NCBI GenBank assembly: GCA_031549665.1
Contig: JAVBPJ010000001.1
Coordinates: forward strand, 186,001-250,000
Direction: 5' to 3'
Source: Rikenella sp031549665
Lineage (GTDB): Bacteria > Bacteroidota > Bacteroidia > Bacteroidales > Rikenellaceae
Length of the DNA stretch: 64,000 nt
Under the pieces are notes generated by a model, which saw only the letters and a program-made list of their open reading frames with translations, did not search any database and was not told where the DNA came from. Position numbers and translations under genes: made by a program. Shown here in pieces: positions 24,885 through 33,601 of the stretch. The first letter of the stretch is position 1. Each line of letters begins with the position of its first letter.

Positions 24885-26429
24885 ATGATGAAAACAACGA
24901 AAAAAATGGCATGCGCCCTGCTTTTTGGAGCACTGCTGGCCGGCTGTAAGAAAGATCCCGTAACCCCCGCCGGCCCCCCCCGTCCCACCGAATACTCCGA
25001 GGAGACCGCTGAGTGGTTCCCGGGCGGAGAGAACGGCACCGTGTTCGACGCCACCTCGAGGGCCTACCGCCAGCCGATGGCCCCCATCAACGCCGACGCC
25101 GAACTCTACCGCCAGTTCATGCGCGGCGAACAAATCTTCGGCAAAAGCTTTGTGCAGCAGGAGGGGATGGGTTATTCGGGCCTTGGCCCCGCCTACATCC
25201 GCAAGTCGTGCATTGCCTGCCACCCCTCGTACGGAGGCCGCAGCAAACGGGTGGACAAGTACGACTCGAACGACAGCCGCAACGGCTACCTGCTGATGGT
25301 GTACAAACCCAATGTTCCCGGGATGCCCCTGGCTACCGATTTCTTCACGGGGATGACCCAAACGCGTGCCGTTCCCCCTTTCAAAGCCCCGATCGACGAA
25401 GAGGGGATTCATATCAATTGGCTCAACCACACCGACGAACACGGGAACAAATACCCCGACGGTACTCCGTACAGCGAAGGGTACGCCTATGCCGGTACGC
25501 TGATCTATCCGAAGGTAACGATCGACCAAAGCGCGATCCTTTTCCCCGATTTCGACATGAGCCAGCATGCCGCCTGCATCGAAGCCACCATCGGGATCTA
25601 TGGTACGGGCCTGCTGGATGCCATTTCGGACGAAGACCTCCGCGCCCAGCACACCCTGGAGCAGCAGCGCAGTTATTGCAAAGGGGTGATCGGCGCCGAC
25701 ATCGACGAAACGGGAAAGAACCCCTACTACCCGGGCCTGCATCCGGGCCGTTTTACCTACCTCTGTACCCGTGCCACGCTCGACAACGGTCCCGGATCGA
25801 ACGCCCTGTGGAACATCACCAACGTAACCCGTCCCGACCGGAGATCCAACTACATTACGGCCAAATACGCGGAGGCCATGTCGAAAGACCTGGTGGTGCA
25901 GCAGGCGCTCGGCAAAACCGAACAGCAGATCTACGCCCAGCTCACCTCGACCAGCCTGGAACCCGAAATGACCCAGGCCGACTACGACGCCTTTATGGTA
26001 TGGCACCGCTCGCTGGCTGTTCCGGCGGCCCGGAATCTGGACGATCCGCAGGTGCAGCGCGGCAAGCAGCTCTTCACCGAGGCCGGTTGCGTCGCCTGCC
26101 ACCGCCCCTCGTGGACCACGCGCGGCAACTACCTGCCGTTCCCGGCCCTGTCGAACCAGAAGATATACCCCTATACCGACCTGTTGCGGCACGACCTGGA
26201 TATGGTCGAACCGGGCCGCGCACGGGTGTGCCGCACTACGCCGCTTTGGGGACGGGGCCTGATGCAGGTGGTTTCGGGACACAGCGACATGCTGCACGAC
26301 CTGCGCGCCCGCAACTACGAAGAGGCGATTGTCTGGCACGGCGGCGAGGCGAAAAACGCCAAAGAGAAATTCCGCAACCTGTCGAAGGAGGACCGCCGCG
26401 CGATGATCAAGTTCCTCGAAGCGATCTAA
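24885..26429 (+). CDS. di-haem oxidoreductase lipoprotein (DHOR, formerly DUF1111)
   Basis: A 514-aa periplasmic-facing lipoprotein (signal ending LLAGC, Cys21) with two CxxCH haem sites, CIACH (109-113) and CVACH (402-406), the arrangement of the di-haem oxidoreductase / putative peroxidase family. Other conserved parts are RTTPLWGRG and IVWHGGEA near the C-terminus. Found beside imelysins, it may set the redox state of iron before or during uptake, much as EfeB does in EfeUOB (inference). A second ATG directly follows the first; either may start the protein. It is the last gene before a large hairpin at 26448. Confidence 0.92.
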   Translation: MMKTTKKMACALLFGALLAGCKKDPVTPAGPPRPTEYSEETAEWFPGGENGTVFDATSRAYRQPMAPINADAELYRQFMRGEQIFGKSFVQQEGMGYSGLGPAYIRKSCIACHPSYGGRSKRVDKYDSNDSRNGYLLMVYKPNVPGMPLATDFFTGMTQTRAVPPFKAPIDEEGIHINWLNHTDEHGNKYPDGTPYSEGYAYAGTLIYPKVTIDQSAILFPDFDMSQHAACIEATIGIYGTGLLDAISDEDLRAQHTLEQQRSYCKGVIGADIDETGKNPYYPGLHPGRFTYLCTRATLDNGPGSNALWNITNVTRPDRRSNYITAKYAEAMSKDLVVQQALGKTEQQIYAQLTSTSLEPEMTQADYDAFMVWHRSLAVPAARNLDDPQVQRGKQLFTEAGCVACHRPSWTTRGNYLPFPALSNQKIYPYTDLLRHDLDMVEPGRARVCRTTPLWGRGLMQVVSGHSDMLHDLRARNYEEAIVWHGGEAKNAKEKFRNLSKEDRRAMIKFLEAI

Positions 26430-26447
26430 TCCCTTTCCGTCTGCGTG

Positions 26448-26488
26448 CCGCCGTGCCGCCTGTTTCGCGGCGGCGCACGGCACGGCGG
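26448..26488 (+). terminator. GC-rich hairpin after the iron operon
   Basis: Stem CCGCCGTGCC / GGCACGGCGG with a further internal stem. It lies 18 nt after the di-haem oxidoreductase stop. There is no T run, so it may be a terminator of unusual form or a 3'-end stabilising hairpin. Confidence 0.5.
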
Positions 26489-26586
26489 GTTGTCGCGGGG
26501 CGCAGCGGAAAAATCGAAAAAGTTGCGATCTTTGCACCGCGCCGCCCCGGTGCCGCGGGCATCGGAATGGTTCGGGCAGTATAAAC

Positions 26587-26895
26587 ATGGAGTTTTTAAC
26601 GCAATACCACCTGCTTGGACTGGTGATCGGGATCTGTACGTTCCTGATCATCGGGCTGTTCCACCCCGTTGTGGTGAAAGCCGAATACCATTGGGGGGTC
26701 CGTTGCTGGTGGCTGTTCCTGCTGCTCGGACTGGGCGGCGTACTCGGGTCGCTGGTTACGGACAACGTGCTGGTGGCCGCCCTGGCGGGGGTCTTTTCCT
26801 TTTCCTGTTTCTGGACCATCAAAGAGCTATTCGAACAGCGCGAACGGGTGCGGAAGGGGTGGTTCCCCCGCAATCCGAAACGCGGACAATCCTGA
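26587..26895 (+). CDS. DUF4491 small membrane protein
   Basis: A 102-aa inner-membrane protein with three hydrophobic segments (about 8-28, 42-62, 64-82) and the family pattern LVIGICTFLIIGLFHPVVVKAEYHWGVRCWW and TIKELFEQRERVRKGWFPRNPKR. This is the DUF4491 family; no function is known. It stands alone between the iron operon and a strong terminator; GATCTTTGC 39 nt upstream resembles a -7 element. Confidence 0.88.
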   Translation: MEFLTQYHLLGLVIGICTFLIIGLFHPVVVKAEYHWGVRCWWLFLLLGLGGVLGSLVTDNVLVAALAGVFSFSCFWTIKELFEQRERVRKGWFPRNPKRGQS

Positions 26896-26946
26896 TCCCA
26901 TTGCGGCGGACAGCCTGAAGTAAGCTGCCCGCCGTTCGTTTAAAAC

Positions 26947-26986
26947 GCCCCGACGAATTTTCCGCAATGGAAAAATTCGTCGGGGC
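26947..26986 (+). terminator. terminator of the DUF4491 gene
   Basis: Long hairpin with stem GCCCCGACGAATTTTCC and its complement (one extra A), followed by TTTC. It could work in both directions. Confidence 0.82.
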
Positions 26987-27294
26987 TTTCGCTTCCATGA
27001 ATCGACCCCATTTTGTGAGATCGGACGAAAGCGATCGAAAAAATCGACGGATCAGGGCAATAAAACGGAAATAATGCCGTTAAAGAAACACCCGAAAAGA
27101 GGAATTTATATTCCGTGGGGGCGATAGTGTCCCGACGGCGCCGATCGCTGTAAAATTCAGCGAAACTTTTTGTCGATCGGGGCGTTTTATGGCGGGTTTG
27201 CGAGCGTTGAGTCTTGAAAAACAAAAGCCCTGGTAAAATTATTAATTCCTGACTTTCAATTAGTTGAAATTTAATATTCGGCAAAAAAAGCTAT
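26987..27294. other. AT-richer intergenic stretch upstream of the first LruC gene
   Basis: No gene is seen. The stretch is clearly AT-richer than its surroundings towards its right end and contains an inverted repeat TTTCAA-TTAG-TTGAAA at 27254-27269 and a TTAATTC block 55 nt upstream of the sigma-54-like promoter; the same block lies 56 nt upstream of the second LruC promoter. It may hold activator-binding sites. Confidence 0.5.
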
Positions 27295-27311
27295 TTGGCA
27301 CACATCTTGTT
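27295..27311 (+). promoter_or_regulatory. sigma-54-like -24/-12 promoter of the first LruC lipoprotein gene
   Basis: TTGGCACACATCTTGTT matches the sigma-54 consensus YTGGCACGN4TTGCW at 12 of 13 defined positions apart from A for G and GT for GC. The GG and the second dinucleotide are 10 nt apart as required. No TAnnTTTG element is found nearby. The leader would be about 160 nt. Confidence 0.62.
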
Positions 27312-27327
27312 ATGGGTTCGTTCCGTC

Positions 27328-27360
27328 GGATTTTCCCCGGGAGCCGCCCGCCGAAAATCC
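27328..27360 (+). promoter_or_regulatory. leader hairpin of the first LruC gene
   Basis: GGATTTTC / GAAAATCC enclosing CGGG / CCCG, with symmetric 2-nt internal loops, starting about 5-10 nt after the predicted transcription start. The second LruC gene has a hairpin in the same place. Confidence 0.5.
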
Positions 27361-27480
27361 ACCGCACCCAGGCCCGCAAGTTTTGACCCGATCAACCAAA
27401 TGCAAGGACCCCTGCAAACAGACCAAGAAACCAAAGAAAACGACACACAATAAAAACCAAATTCCCCAACCAAACCAAGT

Positions 27481-28845
27481 ATGAAAACAAAACTTCTTCT
27501 TTTCTCCTGCCTCGGATCGTTGCTGCTGAGCGCCTGCTCCTCGAACAATGAGCCGGGGACCCCTCCCGCCGGCGAGGTGAAAGCAACCAAAGTTCAAATG
27601 GTAGTTCCCGTCGGCTGTCAGTCGGTGCGCGTGGATTACCCCACCGCTTCGGGCGTTCAATCCATCACCGCCGATATCGCGCCGGTGGCCAACGTAGTCC
27701 CCGGCCGCGACGTTTCGCCCATCACCAACGCAAATCTCGACATCGTTTCGCCGGTTGCCACCTACGTGAATATTTACGACGAGGATGGCAATCCGCTGGT
27801 CGAAAACTTCCCGATTCCCGCCTCAGCCAACCTGGATACCAAAGTTGCCGTGGCCGTGGTGAAACTTCCGGAGACCGCCGTGAATGAATACATCACCGCC
27901 GACGGCCCCTTCACCTTCTACCACTCCAGCGGCGTGGTGATGTTCGACGACGGCTGGCCCAACTCGTACACCGTGGACGGAGACTTCAACGACGTGGTGG
28001 TTGACTACGACATCGAAGCCAAAACCGTGGATGCCGCCGTGGCGCCGAACCAAACCTGGCGCGAGTGCATGAAGGTGGTGATGCACCTGCGTGCCATAGG
28101 CGGAGGACACCCCTCGAAAGTGGGACTGATCCTCGAGGGACTCGACACCCGCTACATCGACAGCTACGAGTGCAAACTGACCTTGGGCAACTGGAACGAA
28201 AACATTCCCGCCAAGAGCCTCTCCGCCACCGTGGACATCACGGGAACGAACCCGATCATCACCCTCAACAACCTGAACTGGATGATCCTCAGCGGAGCGC
28301 TTAACGCCCAGTACGTCAACTCGAAAACCGGCCAACTGCAGCCCGTGAACAAAGCCAGCAACGGCGCTTCGTTCTACAACGTGGCCGACGGCTACATGAA
28401 CACCGGCGGCGACCTCTTCACCCTGACCGTAACTTTCCGCGGAAAAGACCGCTCGACCATCAGCAAGACCGAGGGCGACGCCCAGGTGGCCAACTACATC
28501 AGCGCGGTGATGAACACCGAAAGCCAAAACTTCTTCCTCCGCACCAGCGACGTGGCAGGAGCCAACGAAACCCACATGAAGGGTTACCAGCCCACCTCGA
28601 CCTTCGCGCCCCGGTATGCCGAAGTGTCGGCGCTGGGAGTAGCCAAAGACAACTCCACCACCTACTGCGCTCAGGCCGGTTACGTATGGGGCTTCAAAAC
28701 GCCCGTAATGACCCGCCACGCCTGGGAAAAAACTTCGTTCTACAAGGCCTACCCCGAGTACACGGGTTGGGTAACCAGCGCCGGAGCGGCAAATGCCGAA
28801 TGGTACAAACACCCCGATATGGCCAAGGTGGTTACCTGGTGGTAG
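27481..28845 (+). CDS. LruC-domain (DUF4842) lipoprotein, paralogue 1
   Basis: A 454-aa lipoprotein with signal MKTKLLLFSCLGSLLLSAC (Cys19). The N-terminal half is beta-rich (about 30-130); the LruC/DUF4842 hallmark is the acidic block SGVVMFDDGWP followed by DGDFNDVVVDYDIEA (about 150-185), which resembles a calcium-binding loop. The C-terminal half ends VWGFKTPVMTRHAWEKTSFYKAYPEY and KVVTWW. Such proteins are surface or periplasmic and of unknown function in gut Bacteroidota. It is closely related along its whole length to the next gene, 445 nt on; each has its own promoter and terminator, so they are not an operon but a tandem duplication. Confidence 0.87.
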   Translation: MKTKLLLFSCLGSLLLSACSSNNEPGTPPAGEVKATKVQMVVPVGCQSVRVDYPTASGVQSITADIAPVANVVPGRDVSPITNANLDIVSPVATYVNIYDEDGNPLVENFPIPASANLDTKVAVAVVKLPETAVNEYITADGPFTFYHSSGVVMFDDGWPNSYTVDGDFNDVVVDYDIEAKTVDAAVAPNQTWRECMKVVMHLRAIGGGHPSKVGLILEGLDTRYIDSYECKLTLGNWNENIPAKSLSATVDITGTNPIITLNNLNWMILSGALNAQYVNSKTGQLQPVNKASNGASFYNVADGYMNTGGDLFTLTVTFRGKDRSTISKTEGDAQVANYISAVMNTESQNFFLRTSDVAGANETHMKGYQPTSTFAPRYAEVSALGVAKDNSTTYCAQAGYVWGFKTPVMTRHAWEKTSFYKAYPEYTGWVTSAGAANAEWYKHPDMAKVVTWW

Positions 28846-28868
28846 CCCGCACCCTGAAAAACTAAAAT

Positions 28869-28903
28869 GCGCGGGAGATTTCAATACCTCCCGCGCTTTT
28901 TTT
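28869..28903 (+). terminator. terminator of the first LruC gene
   Basis: Hairpin GCGCGGGAG / CTCCCGCGC with a 10-nt loop followed by seven T. Confidence 0.9.
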
Positions 28904-29076
28904 ACCCCCTTGATTTGCGGTTTGAAACAGGGGATTTTTGTCGGAGAAAAAGTACTTCAAAAGGGATTTTTATTGCGGCGGATAGATCCGGTTATTCGCA
29001 TCGTTGCTAAAAATACGAAAAATTAATTCATTCATTTTCAGCAGGTTAATTTTTATTATTGACCATAACGTCTATT

Positions 29077-29093
29077 TTGGCATAGATATTGTA
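29077..29093 (+). promoter_or_regulatory. sigma-54-like -24/-12 promoter of the second LruC lipoprotein gene
   Basis: TTGGCATAGATATTGTA fits the sigma-54 pattern with GG and GT 10 nt apart, and aligns with the promoter of the first LruC gene. The leader would be about 185 nt. A partial -7 match (CTCCTTTGC at 29096) lies just downstream but lacks the TA. Confidence 0.58.
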
Positions 29094-29115
29094 TCCTCCT
29101 TTGCGACGGACTGAA

Positions 29116-29151
29116 TAAGCGGTGTCGATTCACCTGGGAAACACCCGCTTA
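29116..29151 (+). promoter_or_regulatory. leader hairpin of the second LruC gene
   Basis: TAAGCGG-TGT pairs with ACACCCGCTTA (one bulged base), shortly after the predicted transcription start, mirroring the hairpin in the first LruC leader though the sequences differ. Confidence 0.5.
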
Positions 29152-29289
29152 CGGCGTTACTGAGAACGGTTCGTTTCGATGGTTCGAAAACTACCCGGAC
29201 GAACCCGAAACGACAAACAAACCGAAGCCGTCGAACCCCTGAAAAAAGAAAACAACTACAAAATACCTAAACCCCCAACCAAACCAAGT

Positions 29290-30654
29290 ATGAAAGCAAG
29301 ATTTTTCCTCTTTTCCTGCCTCGGAGCGCTGCTTCTGAGCGCCTGCTCCTCCAACAAAGGCCCGGGTTCGCCCGATCTGGCCGAAGGTACCACCATCGAG
29401 ATGGCCGTGCCGGTAGGCTGCCAAACGGTACGGATTGACTATCCGACCGCCATGGGCATCCGCTCCGTCACCGCCGGCATTACCACGGAAGCCTCCGTGC
29501 TTCCCGGCCACAGTGTGTCGCCCATTGCCAACGTAAGCCTCAACATCGTTTCGCCGGTGGCCACCCGCGTAAATATTTACGACGAGGCAGGCAACCTGCT
29601 GGTCGGAAACGTCGCTATTGCCGCCTCGACCGATCTGGACACCAAAGTAATGGTAGCCTCGGTGAAGCTTCCCGAAGAAGCCGTGAACGAATACATTACC
29701 GCCGACGGCCCCTTCACTTTCTACCACTCCAGCGGCGTGGTGATGTTCGACGACAGCTGGCCCTTTAAGACCGATACCGTGGATGCCGACTTCAGCGACG
29801 CGGTGATCGACTACGACATCGAAGCCAAAATCGTAGACGCCGACGCGGCTCCGAACGACACCTGGCGCGAATGCGTCAAAGTGGTGATGCACCTACGCAC
29901 CGTGGGCGGCATGTTCCCCGACAAGGCCGGTGTGGTACTTGAAGGATTGGATACCCGTTTCATCGACAACTACGACGTTCGCCTGACCCTGGGTAACTGG
30001 AACGAAAACATCCCCGCAGGCAGCCTGACCTCGACCGTGGACATCAGCGGCGCCCACCCCGTCATCATGCTCAACAACCTCGCGTGGCTGAACTCGTCCG
30101 CCGCAGCCACCGCCACCTACGTCAACTCCAAAACGGGTGCTACCCAAGGGTTCGTTTCGGGCCCCGGCATCTATTACAACGTGAGTCCCGGAAAGATCAA
30201 CACCGGCGGCGACCTCTTCACCCTGACCGTTGTTTTCCGCGGTAAAGACCGTTCTACCATCAGCGAAGCGGAAGGCAGCGCCCAGGTGGCCAACTTCATC
30301 AACGCGGTGATGGATACCGAAAGCCAAAACTTCTTCCTCCGCACCGACGTAACCATGTTCGGCTACGGCAGGTACGAAATCCACCTGAAAGGTTATCAGC
30401 CCACCTCGTTCTTCGCCGCCAGCTACCCGTCGGTTTCGGCCATGGGCATCGCCAAGGACAACTCGACCACCTACTGCTCATCTGTGGGTTACGTGTGGGG
30501 TTTCAAAACTCCGGTAATGACCCGCCACGCCTGGGAAGGCACCTCGTTCTACGAAGCCTACCCCGAATACAAAGGCTGGGCGCTCAGCCGCGGCGTGAAC
30601 AACCGCGAATGGTACAAACACCCCGTTGCAGACAAAGTGGTTACCTGGTGGTAA
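29290..30654 (+). CDS. LruC-domain (DUF4842) lipoprotein, paralogue 2
   Basis: A 454-aa lipoprotein, the same length as paralogue 1, with signal MKARFFLFSCLGALLLSAC (Cys19). The acidic LruC block reads VMFDDSWPF and DADFSDAVIDYDIEAK. The C-terminus (YVWGFKTPVMTRHAWEGTSFYEAYPEY, KVVTWW) is almost identical to paralogue 1, while the middle loops differ. The start is the ATG before the lipoprotein signal, preceded in both genes by CAACCAAACCAAGT; the frame is open for 37 residues further upstream in the leader but without signal-peptide character. Function unknown. Confidence 0.87.
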   Translation: MKARFFLFSCLGALLLSACSSNKGPGSPDLAEGTTIEMAVPVGCQTVRIDYPTAMGIRSVTAGITTEASVLPGHSVSPIANVSLNIVSPVATRVNIYDEAGNLLVGNVAIAASTDLDTKVMVASVKLPEEAVNEYITADGPFTFYHSSGVVMFDDSWPFKTDTVDADFSDAVIDYDIEAKIVDADAAPNDTWRECVKVVMHLRTVGGMFPDKAGVVLEGLDTRFIDNYDVRLTLGNWNENIPAGSLTSTVDISGAHPVIMLNNLAWLNSSAAATATYVNSKTGATQGFVSGPGIYYNVSPGKINTGGDLFTLTVVFRGKDRSTISEAEGSAQVANFINAVMDTESQNFFLRTDVTMFGYGRYEIHLKGYQPTSFFAASYPSVSAMGIAKDNSTTYCSSVGYVWGFKTPVMTRHAWEGTSFYEAYPEYKGWALSRGVNNREWYKHPVADKVVTWW

Positions 30655-30679
30655 TCGACCCCTTGCTCTGAATCCCAAC

Positions 30680-30720
30680 GCGAGCGGACAGGCCTGAAGG
30701 CCTGTCCGCTCGCTTGTTTT
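30680..30720 (+). terminator. terminator of the second LruC gene, possibly bidirectional
   Basis: Perfect 15-bp hairpin GCGAGCGGACAGGCC with a 4-nt loop followed by TTGTTTT. It also lies 19 nt beyond the stop of the convergent histidine kinase gene. Confidence 0.9.
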
Positions 30721-30738
30721 GCGGCCTTGTGCGTGTGC

Positions 30739-32079
30739 CTACCTGAATGTCAGGACGAAGAGGGAACCGCTGCCCTCGGCCACGGGGCGGTAGGTGAGCG
30801 TGCCGCCGTGCTGGCGCATGATTTGGCGCGAAAGGCTCAGTCCGATGCCCGATCCGCCCGCTTTGGTGGTGAAGAAGGGGACGAAAATGTGGTCGACCTC
30901 TTCGGCCGGAATGTTCGGGCCGTTGTTCCGGACAGCGATCACCACCTGCTCGCTGGCATCGACGGTGGCCGTGATTTCGATGCGGGGCGTTGGAGTCTCT
31001 GCGCCGCGTATCGCCTCGATCGCGTTTTTCAGCAGGTTGATCATCACCTGGCCCACCAATCCCTTGTCGGCGTGCAGGATCAGGTCGGAGGGGTCGACAT
31101 GCAGCGCGATGTCGATGGGCGATTCTCCGTCGGGCAGGGTGGCCAGGATCAGCGACCGCTGCTCCTCCAAAAATTCCGCGACGTAGAACAGGCTGCGGTG
31201 TAGCGACGGTATGCGCGTGAATTGGCGGTACGACTCCAGGAACGAGGTCAGTCCGCTGGCCGTTTGGTGAATGGTGCGCAGCCCCTGTTTCAGGAACGTT
31301 TTGTCCTCCTGTTCCAGCCGCTCGACCAGCGAATCGCTCAGCGAAATGATCGGGTTCAGCGAGTTCATCATCTCGTGGGTCAGGATCCGGATCAACCGCA
31401 CCCACGACTCGATCTCCCGATCCGAGAGTTCGTTCCCGATGTCGCTCAACGCCAGGATTTTCAACTGTTGGTCGCCCTGTTCGAAGATCGAGGCGTGTAT
31501 CGACAGCGTGAAAGCCCCTCGTTCGTTCATCCATTCCAGTTGCCGGCTTTCGCCCGGCGTTATCTCCATGAGCAGGCCCGGCAGGCGGTCGTCCACGCGC
31601 TCGGTTTGACGGACGTGGGTCAGGGGCGACACCCCCAGCAGGCGAACCGCCTCGCGGTTGGTTTGCAGCACATGGCCCTGCTGGTTAATCACCACGATGC
31701 CCGTGTTGATCCGCTCCAGAATCACCTGGTAATAACGTTCGCGGACAATGGTCCGGTCGCGGGCTTTGGCCAGGATCTCTTTCATCCGGTTCAGGGACCG
31801 GTTCACCACCGGGTCGTCCGCATTTTGAGGATACTCTTCGGCGAAACGGAAGGCGTAATCATCATTCTCGATGGCATCGAACAGAAAGGCCAGTTTGCGT
31901 TTGGTGCTTCGGTCGAAGTGGATCGTTCCCCACACAAGTCCGGCCAGGATCAGGGCCGAGCAGCCCGCCAGCACGTGGAACTGACAGGCCAGCGCCCCTC
32001 CCGTTGCGGCGGCGCAGAGAACGATGGCCGCCAGCAACCAAAAAAGTGTGCGCGAATGGTTGTTGTGATGTTTTTTCAT
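30739..32079 (-). CDS. membrane sensor histidine kinase
   Basis: A 446-aa kinase with two N-terminal hydrophobic segments (about 10-52) and hardly any periplasmic loop, so it probably senses a membrane or cytoplasmic signal. A PAS-like region follows (about 115-215; RINTGIVVINQQGHVLQTN), then the dimerisation helix with His235 in RILTHEMMNSLNPI, and an HATPase domain with N box INLLKNAIEAI and G boxes NNGPNIP and GGSGIGLSLSRQIM. Its ATG is 12 nt after the stop of the NtrC-type regulator, so the pair is one unit, divergent from the export operon it presumably controls. Confidence 0.93.
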   Translation of the reverse strand: MKKHHNNHSRTLFWLLAAIVLCAAATGGALACQFHVLAGCSALILAGLVWGTIHFDRSTKRKLAFLFDAIENDDYAFRFAEEYPQNADDPVVNRSLNRMKEILAKARDRTIVRERYYQVILERINTGIVVINQQGHVLQTNREAVRLLGVSPLTHVRQTERVDDRLPGLLMEITPGESRQLEWMNERGAFTLSIHASIFEQGDQQLKILALSDIGNELSDREIESWVRLIRILTHEMMNSLNPIISLSDSLVERLEQEDKTFLKQGLRTIHQTASGLTSFLESYRQFTRIPSLHRSLFYVAEFLEEQRSLILATLPDGESPIDIALHVDPSDLILHADKGLVGQVMINLLKNAIEAIRGAETPTPRIEITATVDASEQVVIAVRNNGPNIPAEEVDHIFVPFFTTKAGGSGIGLSLSRQIMRQHGGTLTYRPVAEGSGSLFVLTFR

Positions 32080-32091
32080 GTCCCGGATCGG

Positions 32092-33471
32092 TTACAGGTT
32101 GTACTTTTTGATTTTGTTGTAGAGGGTTTGGCGCGTGATGCCCAGTTGGGCCGACACCGCCGACAGGTTGCCGCCGTGTTTGATCAGTGCCTGTTCGATC
32201 ATCGAACGCTCCATTTGGTCGAGGGTCGAAAACGCAAGGGCCGGATTGCCCTCGGGAGCGGCCTCGCGCCCCCGCACCACCAGCAGGTCGTCGGCCGCCA
32301 CACGCGCCCCTTCGGCCATGATGACCGCCTTTTCGACAGTGTGCCTCAGCTCGCGGATGTTGCCCGGCCAGCGGTGTCCCTCAAGCTTTTTGACCGCCCG
32401 GGAGTCGAACCCGCCGCACGTTTTGTTGTAACGCCGCGCATACTCGGCCAGGAATCGCTCGGCCAGCGGAAGAATGTCCTCGGTGCGTTCGCGCAGCGGC
32501 GGAACTTCCAGGTGGATCGTGTTGATCCGGTAGAGCAGGTCTTCGCGGAATTCGCCCTGCGCCACCAGTTGGTTCAGGTCGCGGTTGGTGGCCGAAATCA
32601 GCCGGATGTCCACCGCAATGGGGGTGTTGCTCCCCACCCGCACGATGCTGCGGTTCTGAAGCGCGGTGAGCAGTTTGGCCTGCTGCGGGTAGTTGAGATT
32701 GCCGATTTCGTCCAAAAAGAGGGTTCCGCCCGAGGCGGCCTCGAATTTTCCGGCCCGGTCGGCGCGGGCGTCGGTAAAGGCTCCCTTGACGTGTCCGAAG
32801 AGTTCGCTCTCGAACAGGGTCTCGGGAATGGCGCCCAGATCGACGGCCAACATCCACTCGCCGCGTCGGGCCGACAGGCGGTGAATCTCTCTGGCCAGCA
32901 GCTCTTTGCCGGTCCCGTTTTCGCCGGTGATGAGGACGTTGGCGTCGGTGTCAGCCACTTTTTCAACCACGCTGCGCAGTTGTTGCATGGCGGAAGAATT
33001 TCCCCAAAACATCGACCCCTCGGCCGACTCTTCCTGCCGCAGCGAGCGGTTGATGTCGCCCAGGCGTTTGTTTTCGCTGCGCGATTTCCTCAGGGCCAGC
33101 GCCGCCTGCAGCGTAGCGACCAGCTTGGCGTTGTTGAAGGGCTTGACCACAAAATCGGCCGCGCCGCGCTGGATGGCCCGAACCGCCAGATCGATGTCGG
33201 AATAGGCCGTGAAGAGAACCACTTCGACCTCGGGGGCCGCCTTTTTGATCTCTCCGAGCCAGTACAGGCCCTCGTTGCCGCTGTTGATCCCCGCGCTGAA
33301 GTTCATGTCCAACAGCACCACGTCGGCGCGCGATTCGCGCAGGGTCGACAGCAGGGCGGCGGGCGAGTTCAGCGTAACGACCCGTTGGAAAATGCCGTTC
33401 ATCAGCACCTCGACGGCGGTGAGCATGTTGCGGTTGTCGTCTACAACCAGCAGGATTCCCTCTTTTTTCAT
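32092..33471 (-). CDS. sigma-54-dependent NtrC-family response regulator
   Basis: A 459-aa activator: receiver domain (1-125, phospho-acceptor Asp55 in VVLLDMNF, with an extra glycine-rich loop AGINSGNEG just after it), AAA+ domain (about 155-390; Walker A GENGTGKE 183-190, Walker B LFLDE 251-255), and a Fis-type helix-turn-helix at the end (LSAVSAQLGITRQTLYNKI). The sigma-54-contacting loop reads GAFTDA (230-235), not the canonical GAFTGA. The start MKKEGILLVVDDN fits the family better than an ATG 12 codons upstream. It pairs with the kinase and lies divergent to the sigma-54-like promoter of the export operon. Confidence 0.94.
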   Translation of the reverse strand: MKKEGILLVVDDNRNMLTAVEVLMNGIFQRVVTLNSPAALLSTLRESRADVVLLDMNFSAGINSGNEGLYWLGEIKKAAPEVEVVLFTAYSDIDLAVRAIQRGAADFVVKPFNNAKLVATLQAALALRKSRSENKRLGDINRSLRQEESAEGSMFWGNSSAMQQLRSVVEKVADTDANVLITGENGTGKELLAREIHRLSARRGEWMLAVDLGAIPETLFESELFGHVKGAFTDARADRAGKFEAASGGTLFLDEIGNLNYPQQAKLLTALQNRSIVRVGSNTPIAVDIRLISATNRDLNQLVAQGEFREDLLYRINTIHLEVPPLRERTEDILPLAERFLAEYARRYNKTCGGFDSRAVKKLEGHRWPGNIRELRHTVEKAVIMAEGARVAADDLLVVRGREAAPEGNPALAFSTLDQMERSMIEQALIKHGGNLSAVSAQLGITRQTLYNKIKKYNL

Positions 33472-33492
33472 GGAGTGCAAAAGTTCGTTCCG

Positions 33493-33501
33493 GTAAAGGT
33501 A
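33493..33501 (-). promoter_or_regulatory. -7-like element of the regulator-kinase unit
   Basis: TACCTTTAC on the minus strand, 21 nt upstream of the regulator start; the last bases deviate from TTTG. Confidence 0.5.
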
Positions 33502-33601
33502 GGCCAAATGTCTAAAGATTGGACGGCGGGTGTCTATTTTTCATACATTTTGTCTTGGCGGGTCGTTTTGAAAAGAGTTGATTGTCAAATAATTTAATCG
33601 A

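Noticed and set aside
29096..29104. CTCCTTTGC as housekeeping promoter of the second LruC gene
   Set aside because: It lacks the TA of the -7 element; the -24/-12 match just upstream is better and is shared with the first LruC gene.
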